From the NCBI GenBank assembly GCA_025964795.1, contig JAOPYC010000001.1, positions 1-62,996 on the forward strand: DNA of 62,996 nucleotides. The letters are read 5' to 3'. The notes below the pieces were generated by a model. It did no database searches, was not told the DNA's origin, and was given only the letters and a program-made list of their open reading frames with translations. The position numbers were made by a program, and so were the translations under genes. The stretch comes from Marmoricola sp. Its GTDB lineage: Bacteria; Actinomycetota; Actinomycetes; Propionibacteriales; Nocardioidaceae. Shown here in pieces: positions 17,046-26,015 of this stretch. Each line of letters begins with the position of its first letter. The stretch's first letter is position 1.

Positions 17046-17956
17046 TGGCGACCGACGAGCTGAGCAGGCTGATGCACGAGGCCGCGCCGCGGGGTGGGAC
17101 ACCCGTCGACCTGCACCGGGTGCACGCGCTCGGCCGGCGGCGGCGCCGCGCGGCCAGGGTCGCGACGGGCACGGCCGCGCTGGCCGTGGTCATCGTCCTC
17201 GGCGGCGTGTGGATGCTGCTGTCGCCCGGCAGCGACCGCGTCCCGGTGCGGGCGACCAGCCAGGACCACCGCTCGACCGGGGTGACGGCGTACGAGAAGA
17301 AGGCGCTGGCCGACGTCAGGGGAAGCTATGAGGTGGACGGCACCGTCGTGCTCCCAGACGTGGCGGACCCCCAGGCCCCCTCCTATCAGCCGGTCCGACA
17401 GAAGCGGATCATCGGGACCCCGCAGGCCCTGGGCTTCCACGGGACCGTCGGGCCGATGTACCTGCCCTCCCGGCGCACCGAGGAGGCCTACCAGGACAAC
17501 GCCCCGAAGGGCAGCCAGGTCGTCATCGACCCCGGCCCGGCCTTCCTCGGCTGCGTGCGCTGGCCGGGCATGACGTCGGGCTGCTCACCCTCGGTGCTGG
17601 TCAAGGACCTGGCGGGTCACTTCGTCTTCCTCCACGGCTTCGGCAGCGACGACTTCCTGAAACCCGGCGCCGACATGGAGCTGTTCACCGACGACGACTA
17701 CTCCGACCACCGGTGGGCGCAGAGCCTGATCGGGGGCTTCCACGGAGCCGACACCGCCCGCGTGCTGGTCGAGATGACCGACGGCTCCCAGGCCGAGGCG
17801 CAGCTCGACGTCTCCATGAGCCCCGGCAACACGCTGTTCTGGGCCAAGCTGGCCACGCCGGTCGCGCTCGTCAGGGCCTACGACGACCACGGCAGGCTGC
17901 TCGCCGAGCACCGGCTGCGCGCCTGCACGAACCCCGTCGACTGCGAGGTTCGCTAG
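17045..17956 (+). CDS. single-pass membrane protein, possible sigma-factor partner
   Basis: 303 aa. A short cytoplasmic N terminus (MATDELSRLMHEAAP, then RRRRRAARV) precedes one membrane helix at about residues 39-60. A ~240-residue external domain follows, with two close cysteines (FLGCVRWPGMTSGC) and a C-terminal CTNPVDC, suggesting disulfides outside the cell. The layout matches proteins encoded after SigE-type sigma factors, but no zinc-binding anti-sigma motif (HxxxCxxC) was seen, so the anti-sigma role is unproven. One-base overlap with the sigma gene. Confidence 0.65.
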   Translation: MATDELSRLMHEAAPRGGTPVDLHRVHALGRRRRRAARVATGTAALAVVIVLGGVWMLLSPGSDRVPVRATSQDHRSTGVTAYEKKALADVRGSYEVDGTVVLPDVADPQAPSYQPVRQKRIIGTPQALGFHGTVGPMYLPSRRTEEAYQDNAPKGSQVVIDPGPAFLGCVRWPGMTSGCSPSVLVKDLAGHFVFLHGFGSDDFLKPGADMELFTDDDYSDHRWAQSLIGGFHGADTARVLVEMTDGSQAEAQLDVSMSPGNTLFWAKLATPVALVRAYDDHGRLLAEHRLRACTNPVDCEVR

Positions 17957-17987
17957 TCTCCTCGGACACGAACCTGGGAGGCCCCAC

Positions 17988-19445
17988 ATGTCGGCGACCG
18001 CAGCGGAGACCCACGACGTCAACGGGCCGGAGCCCGATCTCAAGCGGGTGATGGGACCCGGCCTGCTGCTGCTTTTCATCGTCGGCGACATCCTCGGAGC
18101 CGGGATCTACGCGGTCACCGGGCAGATGGCCCTCGAGGTCGGCGGGATCGTCTGGGTGCCGTTCCTGGTGGCCTTCGGCGTCGCGACCCTCACCGCGCTG
18201 TCCTACCTGGAGCTGGTCACCAACCACCCACAGGCGGCCGGCGCCGCGCTCTACACGCACAAGGCGTTCGGCATCCACTTCGTGACGTTCCTGGTGGCCT
18301 TCGGCGTGATCTGCTCGGGCATCACCAGCGCGTCCACGTCCTCCAACCTGCTGGCCACCAACCTGCTCGCCGGCCTGGAGGGCATCGGGATGGACGTGCC
18401 CGGCGGAAACACGCCGATCCTCGTCGTGGCGCTGCTGTTCATGCTCGTGCTGGCCGCGATCAACCTGCGCGGCGTCGGCGAGAGCGTGAAGTTCAACGTG
18501 GTGCTGACCCTGGTCGAGATCACCGCGCTGGTGATCGTCATCGGGGTGGGGTTCTACGTGATGGCCCAGGGCGACGCGGACCTCGGCCGGATCGTGGTGT
18601 TCAACTCGGCCAGTGACCGCGGCATGTTCCTCGCGGTCACCGTGGCCACCGCGGTCGCGTTCTTCGCGATGGTCGGGTTCGAGGACTCGGTGAACATGGT
18701 CGAGGAGACCAAGGATCCGCTCAAGGTGTTCCCGAAGATCATGCTGACCGCGCTCGGCATCGCGGTGGTCTGCTACATCCTCGTCGCGATCTCGGTGATC
18801 GCGGTCATCCCCGAGGGCCGGATCGAGAGCGTCGTCAACGACGAGGGCAAGGTGCTCCTCGAGGTCGTCAAGACCGGCGCCCCGAACTTCCCGATCGACA
18901 AGGTGTTCCCGTTCCTCACGGTGTTCGCGGTCGCCAACACCGCGCTGATCAACATGCTGATGGCCAGCCGGCTGCTCTACGGGATGGCCACCCAGAAGGT
19001 GCTGCCGAAGGCGTTGGGCAAGGTGCTGCCCGGTCGTCGTACGCCGTGGGCCGGGATCGCCTTCTCCACCGCGCTGGCCCTGGGACTGATCACCGTGGTG
19101 ACGCTGATGGCGGAGAACAGCGTGATCGGCGCCCTGGCCGGCACCACCGGGCTGCTGCTGCTCTGCGTATTCGCGGTCGTCAACGTCGCCTGCATCGTGC
19201 TGCGGCGCGACGCCGGTGCCGCGGAGGCCTTCCGGGCGCCGAAGTTCGTGCCCGCCATCGGCGCCGTGGCGTGCCTGTTCCTGGTCGGCCCCTGGGCCCG
19301 CGACAGCGGCGACTACATCCAGTACAAGATCGCCGGCGGCCTGCTCGCGCTCGGCGTGGTGCTGTGGCTGGTCACCTGGGCGGTCAACCGGACCACCGGG
19401 CAGGGCGGCTCCAAGTTCGAGGACGTCAGCCAGCTCGAGGGCTGA
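17988..19445 (+). CDS. APC-family amino acid/polyamine permease
   Basis: 485 aa with about 12 membrane helices. The first helix carries the APC signature (LLLLFIVGDILGAGIYAVTGQMA), followed by SYLELVTNHPQAAGAALYTHKAFG. It imports or exchanges amino acids or related amines; the substrate cannot be told. A GGGAGG ribosome site lies 7 bases before the ATG. A TAGTCT (17954-17959) overlapping the previous stop could be its own -10. Confidence 0.88.
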   Translation: MSATAAETHDVNGPEPDLKRVMGPGLLLLFIVGDILGAGIYAVTGQMALEVGGIVWVPFLVAFGVATLTALSYLELVTNHPQAAGAALYTHKAFGIHFVTFLVAFGVICSGITSASTSSNLLATNLLAGLEGIGMDVPGGNTPILVVALLFMLVLAAINLRGVGESVKFNVVLTLVEITALVIVIGVGFYVMAQGDADLGRIVVFNSASDRGMFLAVTVATAVAFFAMVGFEDSVNMVEETKDPLKVFPKIMLTALGIAVVCYILVAISVIAVIPEGRIESVVNDEGKVLLEVVKTGAPNFPIDKVFPFLTVFAVANTALINMLMASRLLYGMATQKVLPKALGKVLPGRRTPWAGIAFSTALALGLITVVTLMAENSVIGALAGTTGLLLLCVFAVVNVACIVLRRDAGAAEAFRAPKFVPAIGAVACLFLVGPWARDSGDYIQYKIAGGLLALGVVLWLVTWAVNRTTGQGGSKFEDVSQLEG

Positions 19446-19496
19446 GCGCGTCGGGCGGGTGGCTGGCCGGATTCTCGCTGGCCGCCGGTCGGCACG

Positions 19497-19502
19497 TAGT
19501 CT
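19497..19502 (+). promoter_or_regulatory. -10 element, leaderless start of class II DAHP synthase gene
   Basis: TAGTCT lies exactly 6 bases before the GTG at 19509, with no ribosome site between them. This matches actinobacterial leaderless promoters. Confidence 0.55.
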
Positions 19503-19508
19503 TGTGCG

Positions 19509-20849
19509 GTGTCCGAACAAGTTCCCGACCTCGCGTCGCTGCACGCCATGGGCCCCGCCCAGCAGCCGACGTACGACGACCGTGCGGCCGTCGACGCCAC
19601 CGTCGCCCGCCTGCGCCGCATGCCCCCGCTCGTCTTCGCCGGTGAGTGCGACGAGCTGAAGGCCAAGCTGGCCGACGTCTCGCGGGGTGAGGCGTTCCTC
19701 CTCCAGGGCGGCGACTGCGCCGAGACGATCGAGGGCGCGACCGCCGAGAACACCCGCAACAAGCTGCGCGTGCTGCTGCAGATGGCGGTCGTGCTGACCT
19801 ACGCCGCGTCGGTCCCGGTGGTGAAGCTCGGCCGCCTCGCCGGCCAGTACGCCAAGCCGCGCTCCTCCGACCTCGAGACCCGCGACGGCGTCACCCTGCC
19901 GGCCTACCGTGGCGACGCCGTCAACGGCTTCGAGTTCACGGCCGAGTCGCGCCGCCACGACCCGCAGCGGCTGCTGGAGGTCTACCACGCGTCGGCCTCG
20001 ACGCTGAACCTCGTGCGCGCCTTCACGACCGGCGGCTACGCCGACCTGCGCCAGGTGCACACCTGGAACACCGACTTCGTCCTCGGCTCCGAGGTGGGCC
20101 GCAAGTACGAGCAGGTCGCGGCCGAGATCGACCGGGCCCTCAACTTCATGAAGGCGATCGGCGCCGACCCGGACGAGTTCCACCGGGTCGACTTCCACTC
20201 CAGCCACGAGGCGCTGATCCTCGAGTACGAGCACGCGATGACCCGCACCGACAGCCGCACCCAGCTGCCCTACGACGTGTCCAGCCACTTCGTCTGGATC
20301 GGCGAGCGCACCCGGCAGCTCGACGGCGCCCACGTGGAGATGCTCAGCCACATCCAGAACCCGATCGGGGTCAAGCTCGGCCCGACGACCAGCGCCGACG
20401 ACGCGATCGCCCTGGCCGGCAGGCTGAACCCGACCAACGAGCCCGGCCGGCTGACCTTCATCACCCGGATGGGCGCGGGCAAGATCCGTGACCACCTGCC
20501 GCCGCTGCTGGCGAAGGTGCACGCCGCCGGGGTCGAGGCGGCCTGGGTGTGCGACCCGATGCACGGCAACACCTTCGAGGCGTCGTCCGGCTACAAGACC
20601 CGCCGCTTCGACGACGTGATCGAGGAGGTCCAGGGCTTCTTCGACGTGCACCGCTCGGTGGGCACCTGGCCCGGCGGGCTGCACGTCGAGCTCACCGGCG
20701 ACGACGTCACCGAGTGCGTCGGTGGAGGCGAGGAGCTGCTCGAGGTGGACCTGGGCAACCGCTACGAGTCGGTCTGCGACCCACGGCTCAACCGGGTGCA
20801 GTCCCTCGAGCTGTCGTTCCTGGTCGCCGAGATGCTGCGCAAGGCCTGA
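19509..20849 (+). CDS. aroG: 3-deoxy-7-phosphoheptulonate synthase, class II
   Basis: 446 aa, first enzyme of the shikimate pathway, condensing phosphoenolpyruvate and erythrose 4-phosphate. It is clearly the plant-like class II form (FLLQGGDCAETI, KLGRLAGQYAKPRS, MLSHIQNPIGVKLGP, WVCDPMHGNT), the type found as Rv2178c in Mycobacterium tuberculosis. The conserved Cys, His, Glu and Asp metal ligands lie within these motifs. A second, unrelated DAHP synthase lies at 26010-27035. In M. tuberculosis this gene is also near pknL and the dcw cluster, as here. Confidence 0.93.
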   Translation: MSEQVPDLASLHAMGPAQQPTYDDRAAVDATVARLRRMPPLVFAGECDELKAKLADVSRGEAFLLQGGDCAETIEGATAENTRNKLRVLLQMAVVLTYAASVPVVKLGRLAGQYAKPRSSDLETRDGVTLPAYRGDAVNGFEFTAESRRHDPQRLLEVYHASASTLNLVRAFTTGGYADLRQVHTWNTDFVLGSEVGRKYEQVAAEIDRALNFMKAIGADPDEFHRVDFHSSHEALILEYEHAMTRTDSRTQLPYDVSSHFVWIGERTRQLDGAHVEMLSHIQNPIGVKLGPTTSADDAIALAGRLNPTNEPGRLTFITRMGAGKIRDHLPPLLAKVHAAGVEAAWVCDPMHGNTFEASSGYKTRRFDDVIEEVQGFFDVHRSVGTWPGGLHVELTGDDVTECVGGGEELLEVDLGNRYESVCDPRLNRVQSLELSFLVAEMLRKA

Positions 20850-20850
20850 G

Positions 20851-21258
20851 GTGCCGCGCGTCCGGGAGCTCGAGGGCGACCACCTCGAGTTCTGGCGTGA
20901 GCGGCACCTCTGCTCGGTGACCACGCTGCGGGCCGACGGCTCGCCGCACGTCGTGCCGATGGGCTGCGTGGTCGACCCGGCCTCTGCCGAATCGGAGTGG
21001 GGCCTGGCATGGGCGATCACCTCGCGCACCTCGCAGAAGGTCGCCAACCTGCGCAACGGCGGCGACCCCCGGGTCGCCGTCTGCCAGGTCGACGGCCGGC
21101 GGTGGTCCACGATCGAGGGCACCGCCGAGGTGCGCGACGACGCGGACTCCGTGGCCGAGGCCGTACGCCGCTACGCCGAGCGCTACCGGCAGCCCCGCGA
21201 GAACCCGGACCGGGTCGCCCTGCGGATCACCATCACCAGTGTCATCGGCAACGTCTGA
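20851..21258 (+). CDS. PNPOx-like flavin/F420-dependent oxidase family protein
   Basis: 135 aa, one split-barrel domain. It starts at GTG 20851, one base after the aroG stop. Motifs are FWRERHLCSVTTLRADGSPHVVPMGC, TSRTSQKVANLRNGGDPRVAVC and WSTIEGTAEVRDD, typical of small actinobacterial PPOX-class oxidoreductases that bind F420 or FMN. The cofactor and substrate are not evident. It is probably co-transcribed with aroG. Confidence 0.75.
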   Translation: MPRVRELEGDHLEFWRERHLCSVTTLRADGSPHVVPMGCVVDPASAESEWGLAWAITSRTSQKVANLRNGGDPRVAVCQVDGRRWSTIEGTAEVRDDADSVAEAVRRYAERYRQPRENPDRVALRITITSVIGNV

Positions 21259-21270
21259 CGGCTGGGTCCC

Positions 21271-22677
21271 GTGACCCGCGTCTCCCTCGGCATCGACCTC
21301 GGCACCAGCGGGGTGAAGACGGTCCTGCTCGACGAGGCCGGGACGGCCGTCGGCGGGGCGAGCCGGAGCTATCCGGTGGCCGCGACCCGTCCCGGTTGGG
21401 CGGAGACCGACCCCGCCCTCTGGGAGCAGGCGGCGCGCGACGCCGTGGGGGAGACGCTGGCCGCGGCACCGGGGGCCGAGGTCCTGAGCGTGGGGCTCGA
21501 CGGGCAGATGCACGGCACCGTCCTCGTCGACGATGCCGGCGCCGCGGTCCGCCCGGCCGTGCTGTGGCCCGACGCCCGGGCGGCCGACCAGCTGCCCCGC
21601 TGGCGGGCCCTCCCCGACGCGCTGCGGGTCGCGCTCGGCAACCCGCTGACCGCCGGGATGCCCGGCCCGGTGCTGGGCTGGCTGGCCGAGCACGAGCCCG
21701 AGACCCTCGCCCGGGCGGACTCCTTCGTGCTGCCCAAGGACTGGCTGCGCTCGCGCCTGGTCCCGGGCACCCCGTGCACCGACGGCTCGGACGCCTCCGC
21801 GACGCTGCTGTGGGACGTCTCCGCAGACGCGTGGGCGGTGGAGGCGGCTGAGCGGGTCGGCGTACCCGTGCGACTGCTGCCGCCGCTGCGGGCCGCCGAC
21901 GAGACCGCCGGAACCGTGGGGAGTGCCGTCGCCGCCGAGTGGGGCCTGCCGGCCGGGATCCCGGTGAGCATCGGCTGCGGCGACGTCGCGGCCACCCTGC
22001 TCGGCCTGGGCGCCGAGGCGCACCGCACGGTGCTCACGGTCGGCACCGGTGCGCAGCTGGTGCTGCCCGGCGTACGCCCGGAGCCGGCGGACCCGGTGCG
22101 CCACCAGCTCTACCGGGACGCCGAGGACGGCTGGTTCGCCATGGGCGCGGTGATGAACGGGGGGCTGGCCCTGGGCCGGGTGATCGAGCTCCTCGGGGCC
22201 GACTGGGACGACCTCTACCGCTCCTACGACACGACCGCGGCGCTGCCCGGGTTCCTGCCCTGGTTCGCGGGCGAACGGCTGCCGGAGGGGATCGAGGCGG
22301 GCACCGCGGGCTGGTTCGACGTCGGCCTCGGGACCACGCGTGCCGACCTGCTGGCCTCCGCCCTGGAGGGGGTCGCGTTCACCGTGCGGCGCGCCTTGGA
22401 GGCGATGCCGCCCTCCGCCGAGGTCGTCGACCTGGTCGGCGGCGGGACCCGGTCGCCGGTCTTCAACCAGCTGCTCGCCGACGTGCTGCACCGCCCGCTG
22501 CGCCGGCTCGGGCAGCGCGACGCCACCGTGCTGGGCGCGGCCCGCCTCGGCTGGCGCACCGCCGGACGCGACCCCGAGCCGCCGCCCGGTGGGAGCACCG
22601 AGCTCGTCGAGCCGAGGACGTCCGAGCACCTGGACGCCCGCTACGCGCGGTTCCTGCGACACCCCGCCGCACCGTGA
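21271..22677 (+). CDS. xylB: xylulokinase-like FGGY sugar kinase
   Basis: 468 aa FGGY kinase. The phosphate loop GIDLGTSGVKTVLLDE, the motif LSVGLDGQMHGTVLVD (QMHG is typical of xylulokinases), the CGDVAATLLGLGA region and the C-terminal DLVGGGTRSPVFNQLLADVL favour XylB over glycerol or gluconate kinases. It would make D-xylulose 5-phosphate. No xylose isomerase or transporter is adjacent, so the physiological sugar is uncertain. Confidence 0.8.
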   Translation: MTRVSLGIDLGTSGVKTVLLDEAGTAVGGASRSYPVAATRPGWAETDPALWEQAARDAVGETLAAAPGAEVLSVGLDGQMHGTVLVDDAGAAVRPAVLWPDARAADQLPRWRALPDALRVALGNPLTAGMPGPVLGWLAEHEPETLARADSFVLPKDWLRSRLVPGTPCTDGSDASATLLWDVSADAWAVEAAERVGVPVRLLPPLRAADETAGTVGSAVAAEWGLPAGIPVSIGCGDVAATLLGLGAEAHRTVLTVGTGAQLVLPGVRPEPADPVRHQLYRDAEDGWFAMGAVMNGGLALGRVIELLGADWDDLYRSYDTTAALPGFLPWFAGERLPEGIEAGTAGWFDVGLGTTRADLLASALEGVAFTVRRALEAMPPSAEVVDLVGGGTRSPVFNQLLADVLHRPLRRLGQRDATVLGAARLGWRTAGRDPEPPPGGSTELVEPRTSEHLDARYARFLRHPAAP

Positions 22678-22718
22678 GCGACACGGCGCCGCGACGGGCC
22701 GTCTGATAAGGAAGAGGG

Positions 22719-24761
22719 GTGACCGTCTCGGACCCCGCCGCCCCGTTCCGCGACCTCGACGCCTACCTCGACCTGCCCCGTGGCTCCGGGCTGGTGCTGT
22801 CCCCGGACGGCCGTCGCCTGGTCACCGCCGTACAGACGCTGAACGCGAAGCGCACGAAGTACGTCACCGCGCTGTGGGAGGTCGACCCCACCGGGGCACG
22901 CCCGGCCAGGCGACTGACCCGCAGCGCCAAGGGCGAGGGCGGTGCGGCGTTCCTGCCCGACGGCTCCGTGCTGTTCACCTCGGCGCGCCCGGACCCGGAC
23001 GCCGAGGACGACGACGAGGAGGTCGCCCTGCTGTGGCTGCTGCCGGCGGGCGGCGGCGAGGCTCGCGTGGTGGCCTCCCGGCCCGGAGGCGTGGACGGCG
23101 TGCGCGTCGCGGCCGACGCCGGCACCGTGGTGCTCGCCGCACGCACCTTCCCCGGCTCGACGGACCACGACACCGAGAAGTCCAAGCGCAAGCAGCGCAG
23201 GGACACGGAGGTCTCGGCGATCCTGCACGACAGCGTCCCGGTGCGCTTCTGGGACCAGGACCTCGGTCCGGACGTGCCGCGGCTGTTCGCGGGCACCCTG
23301 GACGACCTCGGGACGGAGCCGAGGATCGAGCTGACCGACCTCACGCCTGACGCCGGCCACGCCCTGGAGCGGGTGGAGCACGACGTCAGCCCCGACGGCT
23401 CGACCGTCGCCACGACCTGGGGGGTTCCGGAGCGCGGGGGGCTCCGGACCTCCCTGGCCCTCGTGGACGTCGCGTCGGGCGAGCGCCGCGTCCTGGTCGA
23501 CGATCCGGGCTGGGAGCACTGGTCCCCGCGGTTCAGCCCGGACGGTGGGCGGGTCGCGGTCGTCCGCGAAAAGCGGTCCACGCCCCAGGACCCGGGCGAC
23601 CTCCGGGTCGCCGTGGTGACCGTTGCCGACGGGTCCGTGGTGGACCTGACGCAGGACTGGGACCGCTGGCCGGCCGGCCCCATCGAGTGGACCCCCGACG
23701 GCACCGCGGTGGTGCTGGTGGCCGACGAGGACGGGCGGGCACCGGTGTTCCGGCTGCACGCGGAGACCGGCGAGGTCACCCGGCTCACCGCCGACGACTT
23801 CGCCTACTCCGACGTGCAGGTCGCGCCCGACGGCGAGACGGTCTACGCGATGCGCTCGTCGTACGCCGAGCCGGCGCGGCCGGTGCGACTGGGGGCGCAC
23901 GAACCCGACCAGGAGTCGGTGGTGCTGCGTGCTCCGGCCGAGAGCCCGGAGCTGCCCGGGATGCTCACCGAGGTCGAGGCGACCGCCGAGGACGGCACCC
24001 GGGTGCGGTCGTGGCTGGCGCTGCCCGAGGGTGCGTCCGCCGACGACCCGGCCCCGCTGCTGCTGTGGATCCACGGTGGCCCGCTCGGCTCCTGGAACGC
24101 GTGGTCGTGGCGGTGGAACCCGTGGATCGCCGTGGCGCACGGGTACGCCGTGCTGCTGCCTGACCCGGCGCTGTCCACCGGCTACGGGCTCGACTTCATC
24201 GCCCGTGGGTGGGGGAGCTGGGGCGGCGCGCCGTACACCGACCTGATGGCGGCCACCGACGCGGCCGTCGTGCGCGCGGACGTCGACGAGACGCGCACCG
24301 GCGCGATGGGTGGCTCGTTCGGCGGCTACATGGCCAACTGGGTCGCCGGGCACACCGACCGGTTCCAGGCGATCGTGACCCACGCCAGCCTGTGGGCCCT
24401 CGACCAGTTCGGGCCGACGACCGACGCGCCGTGGTACTGGGCGCGGGAGATGACCCCGGAGATGGCCGCCGCCAACTCGCCGCACCGGTTCGCCGACGAC
24501 ATCGTCACCCCGATGCTGGTGATCCACGGTGACAAGGACTACCGGGTGCCGATCGGCGAGGGGCTGCGGCTGTGGGCCGACCTCGCCGCGCGGGCCGAGG
24601 CCGAGGACGGCACGATGCCGCACCGGTTCCTCTACTTCCCGAGCGAGAACCACTGGGTGCTCGGGCCGCAGCACGCGAAGGTCTGGTACCAGACCGTGCT
24701 CGCGTTCGTCGGCCACCACGTCCGCGGCGAGCAGTGGCAGACGCCCGACCTGCTGCAGTAG
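22719..24761 (+). CDS. S9-family prolyl oligopeptidase / acylaminoacyl-peptidase-like serine peptidase
   Basis: 680 aa, cytosolic. The N-terminal ~390 residues are WD-like beta-propeller repeats (LSPDGRRLVT, FLPDGSVLFTSARPD, FSPDGGRVAVVREK). The C-terminal alpha/beta hydrolase has oxyanion motif IHGGPLGSW, nucleophile S533 in GGSFGGY, acid D607 in HGDKDYRVP and H645 in SENHWVL. The propeller restricts access to short peptides. GTG 22719 has GGAAGAGG just upstream. No signal peptide. Confidence 0.9.
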   Translation: MTVSDPAAPFRDLDAYLDLPRGSGLVLSPDGRRLVTAVQTLNAKRTKYVTALWEVDPTGARPARRLTRSAKGEGGAAFLPDGSVLFTSARPDPDAEDDDEEVALLWLLPAGGGEARVVASRPGGVDGVRVAADAGTVVLAARTFPGSTDHDTEKSKRKQRRDTEVSAILHDSVPVRFWDQDLGPDVPRLFAGTLDDLGTEPRIELTDLTPDAGHALERVEHDVSPDGSTVATTWGVPERGGLRTSLALVDVASGERRVLVDDPGWEHWSPRFSPDGGRVAVVREKRSTPQDPGDLRVAVVTVADGSVVDLTQDWDRWPAGPIEWTPDGTAVVLVADEDGRAPVFRLHAETGEVTRLTADDFAYSDVQVAPDGETVYAMRSSYAEPARPVRLGAHEPDQESVVLRAPAESPELPGMLTEVEATAEDGTRVRSWLALPEGASADDPAPLLLWIHGGPLGSWNAWSWRWNPWIAVAHGYAVLLPDPALSTGYGLDFIARGWGSWGGAPYTDLMAATDAAVVRADVDETRTGAMGGSFGGYMANWVAGHTDRFQAIVTHASLWALDQFGPTTDAPWYWAREMTPEMAAANSPHRFADDIVTPMLVIHGDKDYRVPIGEGLRLWADLAARAEAEDGTMPHRFLYFPSENHWVLGPQHAKVWYQTVLAFVGHHVRGEQWQTPDLLQ

Positions 24762-24932
24762 GTCAGGCGGGCTGCTCCGTCACCCGCCGTCGTGCGAGCG
24801 GCCGGGGAGGCGACAGGTCTCGGGGGTCGCCGCACCTGGATTCGCGACGCTCGCCGGCGCCCGCCGCCAACCACCAGGTGACGTGAGGCTCTCGCCGTAC
24901 GCCCGGCGGGTTGCGGCGGGGGAGGGTCGTTC

Positions 24933-24938
24933 TAGGGT
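24933..24938 (+). promoter_or_regulatory. -10 element, leaderless start of threonine aldolase gene
   Basis: TAGGGT followed by 6 bases and then ATG 24945. The 183-bp gap after the S9 peptidase gene holds no other clear signal. Confidence 0.55.
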
Positions 24939-24944
24939 CGTCTC

Positions 24945-25949
24945 ATGATCGATCTGCGCTCGGACACCGTCACCCGCCCCAGCGAGGGCATGCGTCGCGC
25001 GATGGCGGAGGCGGAGGTGGGAGACGACGTCTACGGCGAGGACCCCACCGTGCTGATCCTGCAGGAGCGTGTCGCGGAGCTGTTCGGGCACGAGGCAGCG
25101 TTGTTCGCCCCCACCGGGTCGATGGCCAACGTGCTGGCGCTCGCCGCCCTGGTCGGTCCCGGACAGGAGGTGCTGTGCGAGTCGCGCGCGCACATCCTGC
25201 GGGCCGAGCTCGGTGCGCACGGAGCGTTCACCGGGCTGACCAGCCGGACCTGGATCCACCCCGACGGCCAGCTCGACCTCGAGACCATCAAGACGATGTA
25301 CGCCCCGGACATGGGTCCGTTCTTCGTGCGTACCACCGCGATCTCCGTGGAGAACACGCACAACTTCGCGGGTGGGACCGTGCTGCCGATCCAGGACCTG
25401 CAGGACCTGCGGGCCTACGCCGACTCGGTCGGCTGCGCCGTGCACATGGACGGCGCCCGGATCTGGAACGCGCACGTCGCGCACGAGGTGCCGCTGGCGA
25501 CGTACGGCGCGATCACCGACACGATGGCCGTCTGCCTGTCCAAGGGGCTGGGGGCGCCGATCGGCTCGCTGATGCTGGGTACGGCGGACCAGGTCGCCGA
25601 GGCGCGGGTGCTGCGCAAGCGGCTCGGCGGCGGGATGCGCCAGGTCGGGGTGCTCGCGGCGGCCGGGCTCTACGCCCTCGACCACAACGTCGAGCGGCTG
25701 GCCCAGGACCACGAGCACGCCCGGATCCTGGCGGAGGCCTGCGGGGGAGACCCGGCGCTGACCGAGACGAACATCGTGGTGGTCGACGTGCCCGACGCAC
25801 AGGCGCTGGTCACCGCCGCCCGCGAGCAGGGCGTCCTCGTCGGCGCGGTCGGCGCGCAGCGGGTCCGGATGCTTACCCACCTCGACGTGGACCGCTCCGC
25901 CGTGGAGCAGGCCGCCAAGGTGCTGTCCCAGCTGCTCCAGAACGGATAG
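24945..25949 (+). CDS. ltaE: low-specificity L-threonine aldolase
   Basis: 334 aa fold-type I PLP enzyme that cleaves L-threonine or allo-threonine to glycine and acetaldehyde. Landmarks are the N-terminal [34 protein letters not shown], the [10 protein letters not shown] aspartate that binds the PLP ring nitrogen, and the Schiff-base lysine K200 in [11 protein letters not shown]. Length is typical. Its mRNA looks leaderless. Its TAG stop lies in the left arm of a long inverted repeat shared with the convergent aroF gene. Confidence 0.93.
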   Translation: MIDLRSDTVTRPSEGMRRAMAEAEVGDDVYGEDPTVLILQERVAELFGHEAALFAPTGSMANVLALAALVGPGQEVLCESRAHILRAELGAHGAFTGLTSRTWIHPDGQLDLETIKTMYAPDMGPFFVRTTAISVENTHNFAGGTVLPIQDLQDLRAYADSVGCAVHMDGARIWNAHVAHEVPLATYGAITDTMAVCLSKGLGAPIGSLMLGTADQVAEARVLRKRLGGGMRQVGVLAAAGLYALDHNVERLAQDHEHARILAEACGGDPALTETNIVVVDVPDAQALVTAAREQGVLVGAVGAQRVRMLTHLDVDRSAVEQAAKVLSQLLQNG

Positions 25950-26015
25950 TCCGAGGTCAAAAGCACCAGTCGTACGCGTCTGACGGAGCTTTCGGCCTCG
26001 GACTATCCGTCAGAC
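25942..26015. terminator. bidirectional terminator with two mutually exclusive stems
   Basis: Stem A: 25942-25956 pairs perfectly (15 bp) with 25996-26010 around 39 bases, inside which AAAGC (25960-25964) can pair with GCTTT (25988-25992). Stem B: 25978-25986 pairs perfectly (9 bp) with 26007-26015. A and B compete for 26007-26010. The stop codons of both convergent genes lie in or touch the arms. Confidence 0.7.

Noticed and set aside
17871..21122. Open frame of over 1000 codons on the minus strand
   Set aside because: It is antisense to the APC permease, aroG and the PNPOx-like gene, all with clear family motifs; the translation is Arg/Gly/His-rich without domains. A high-GC shadow.
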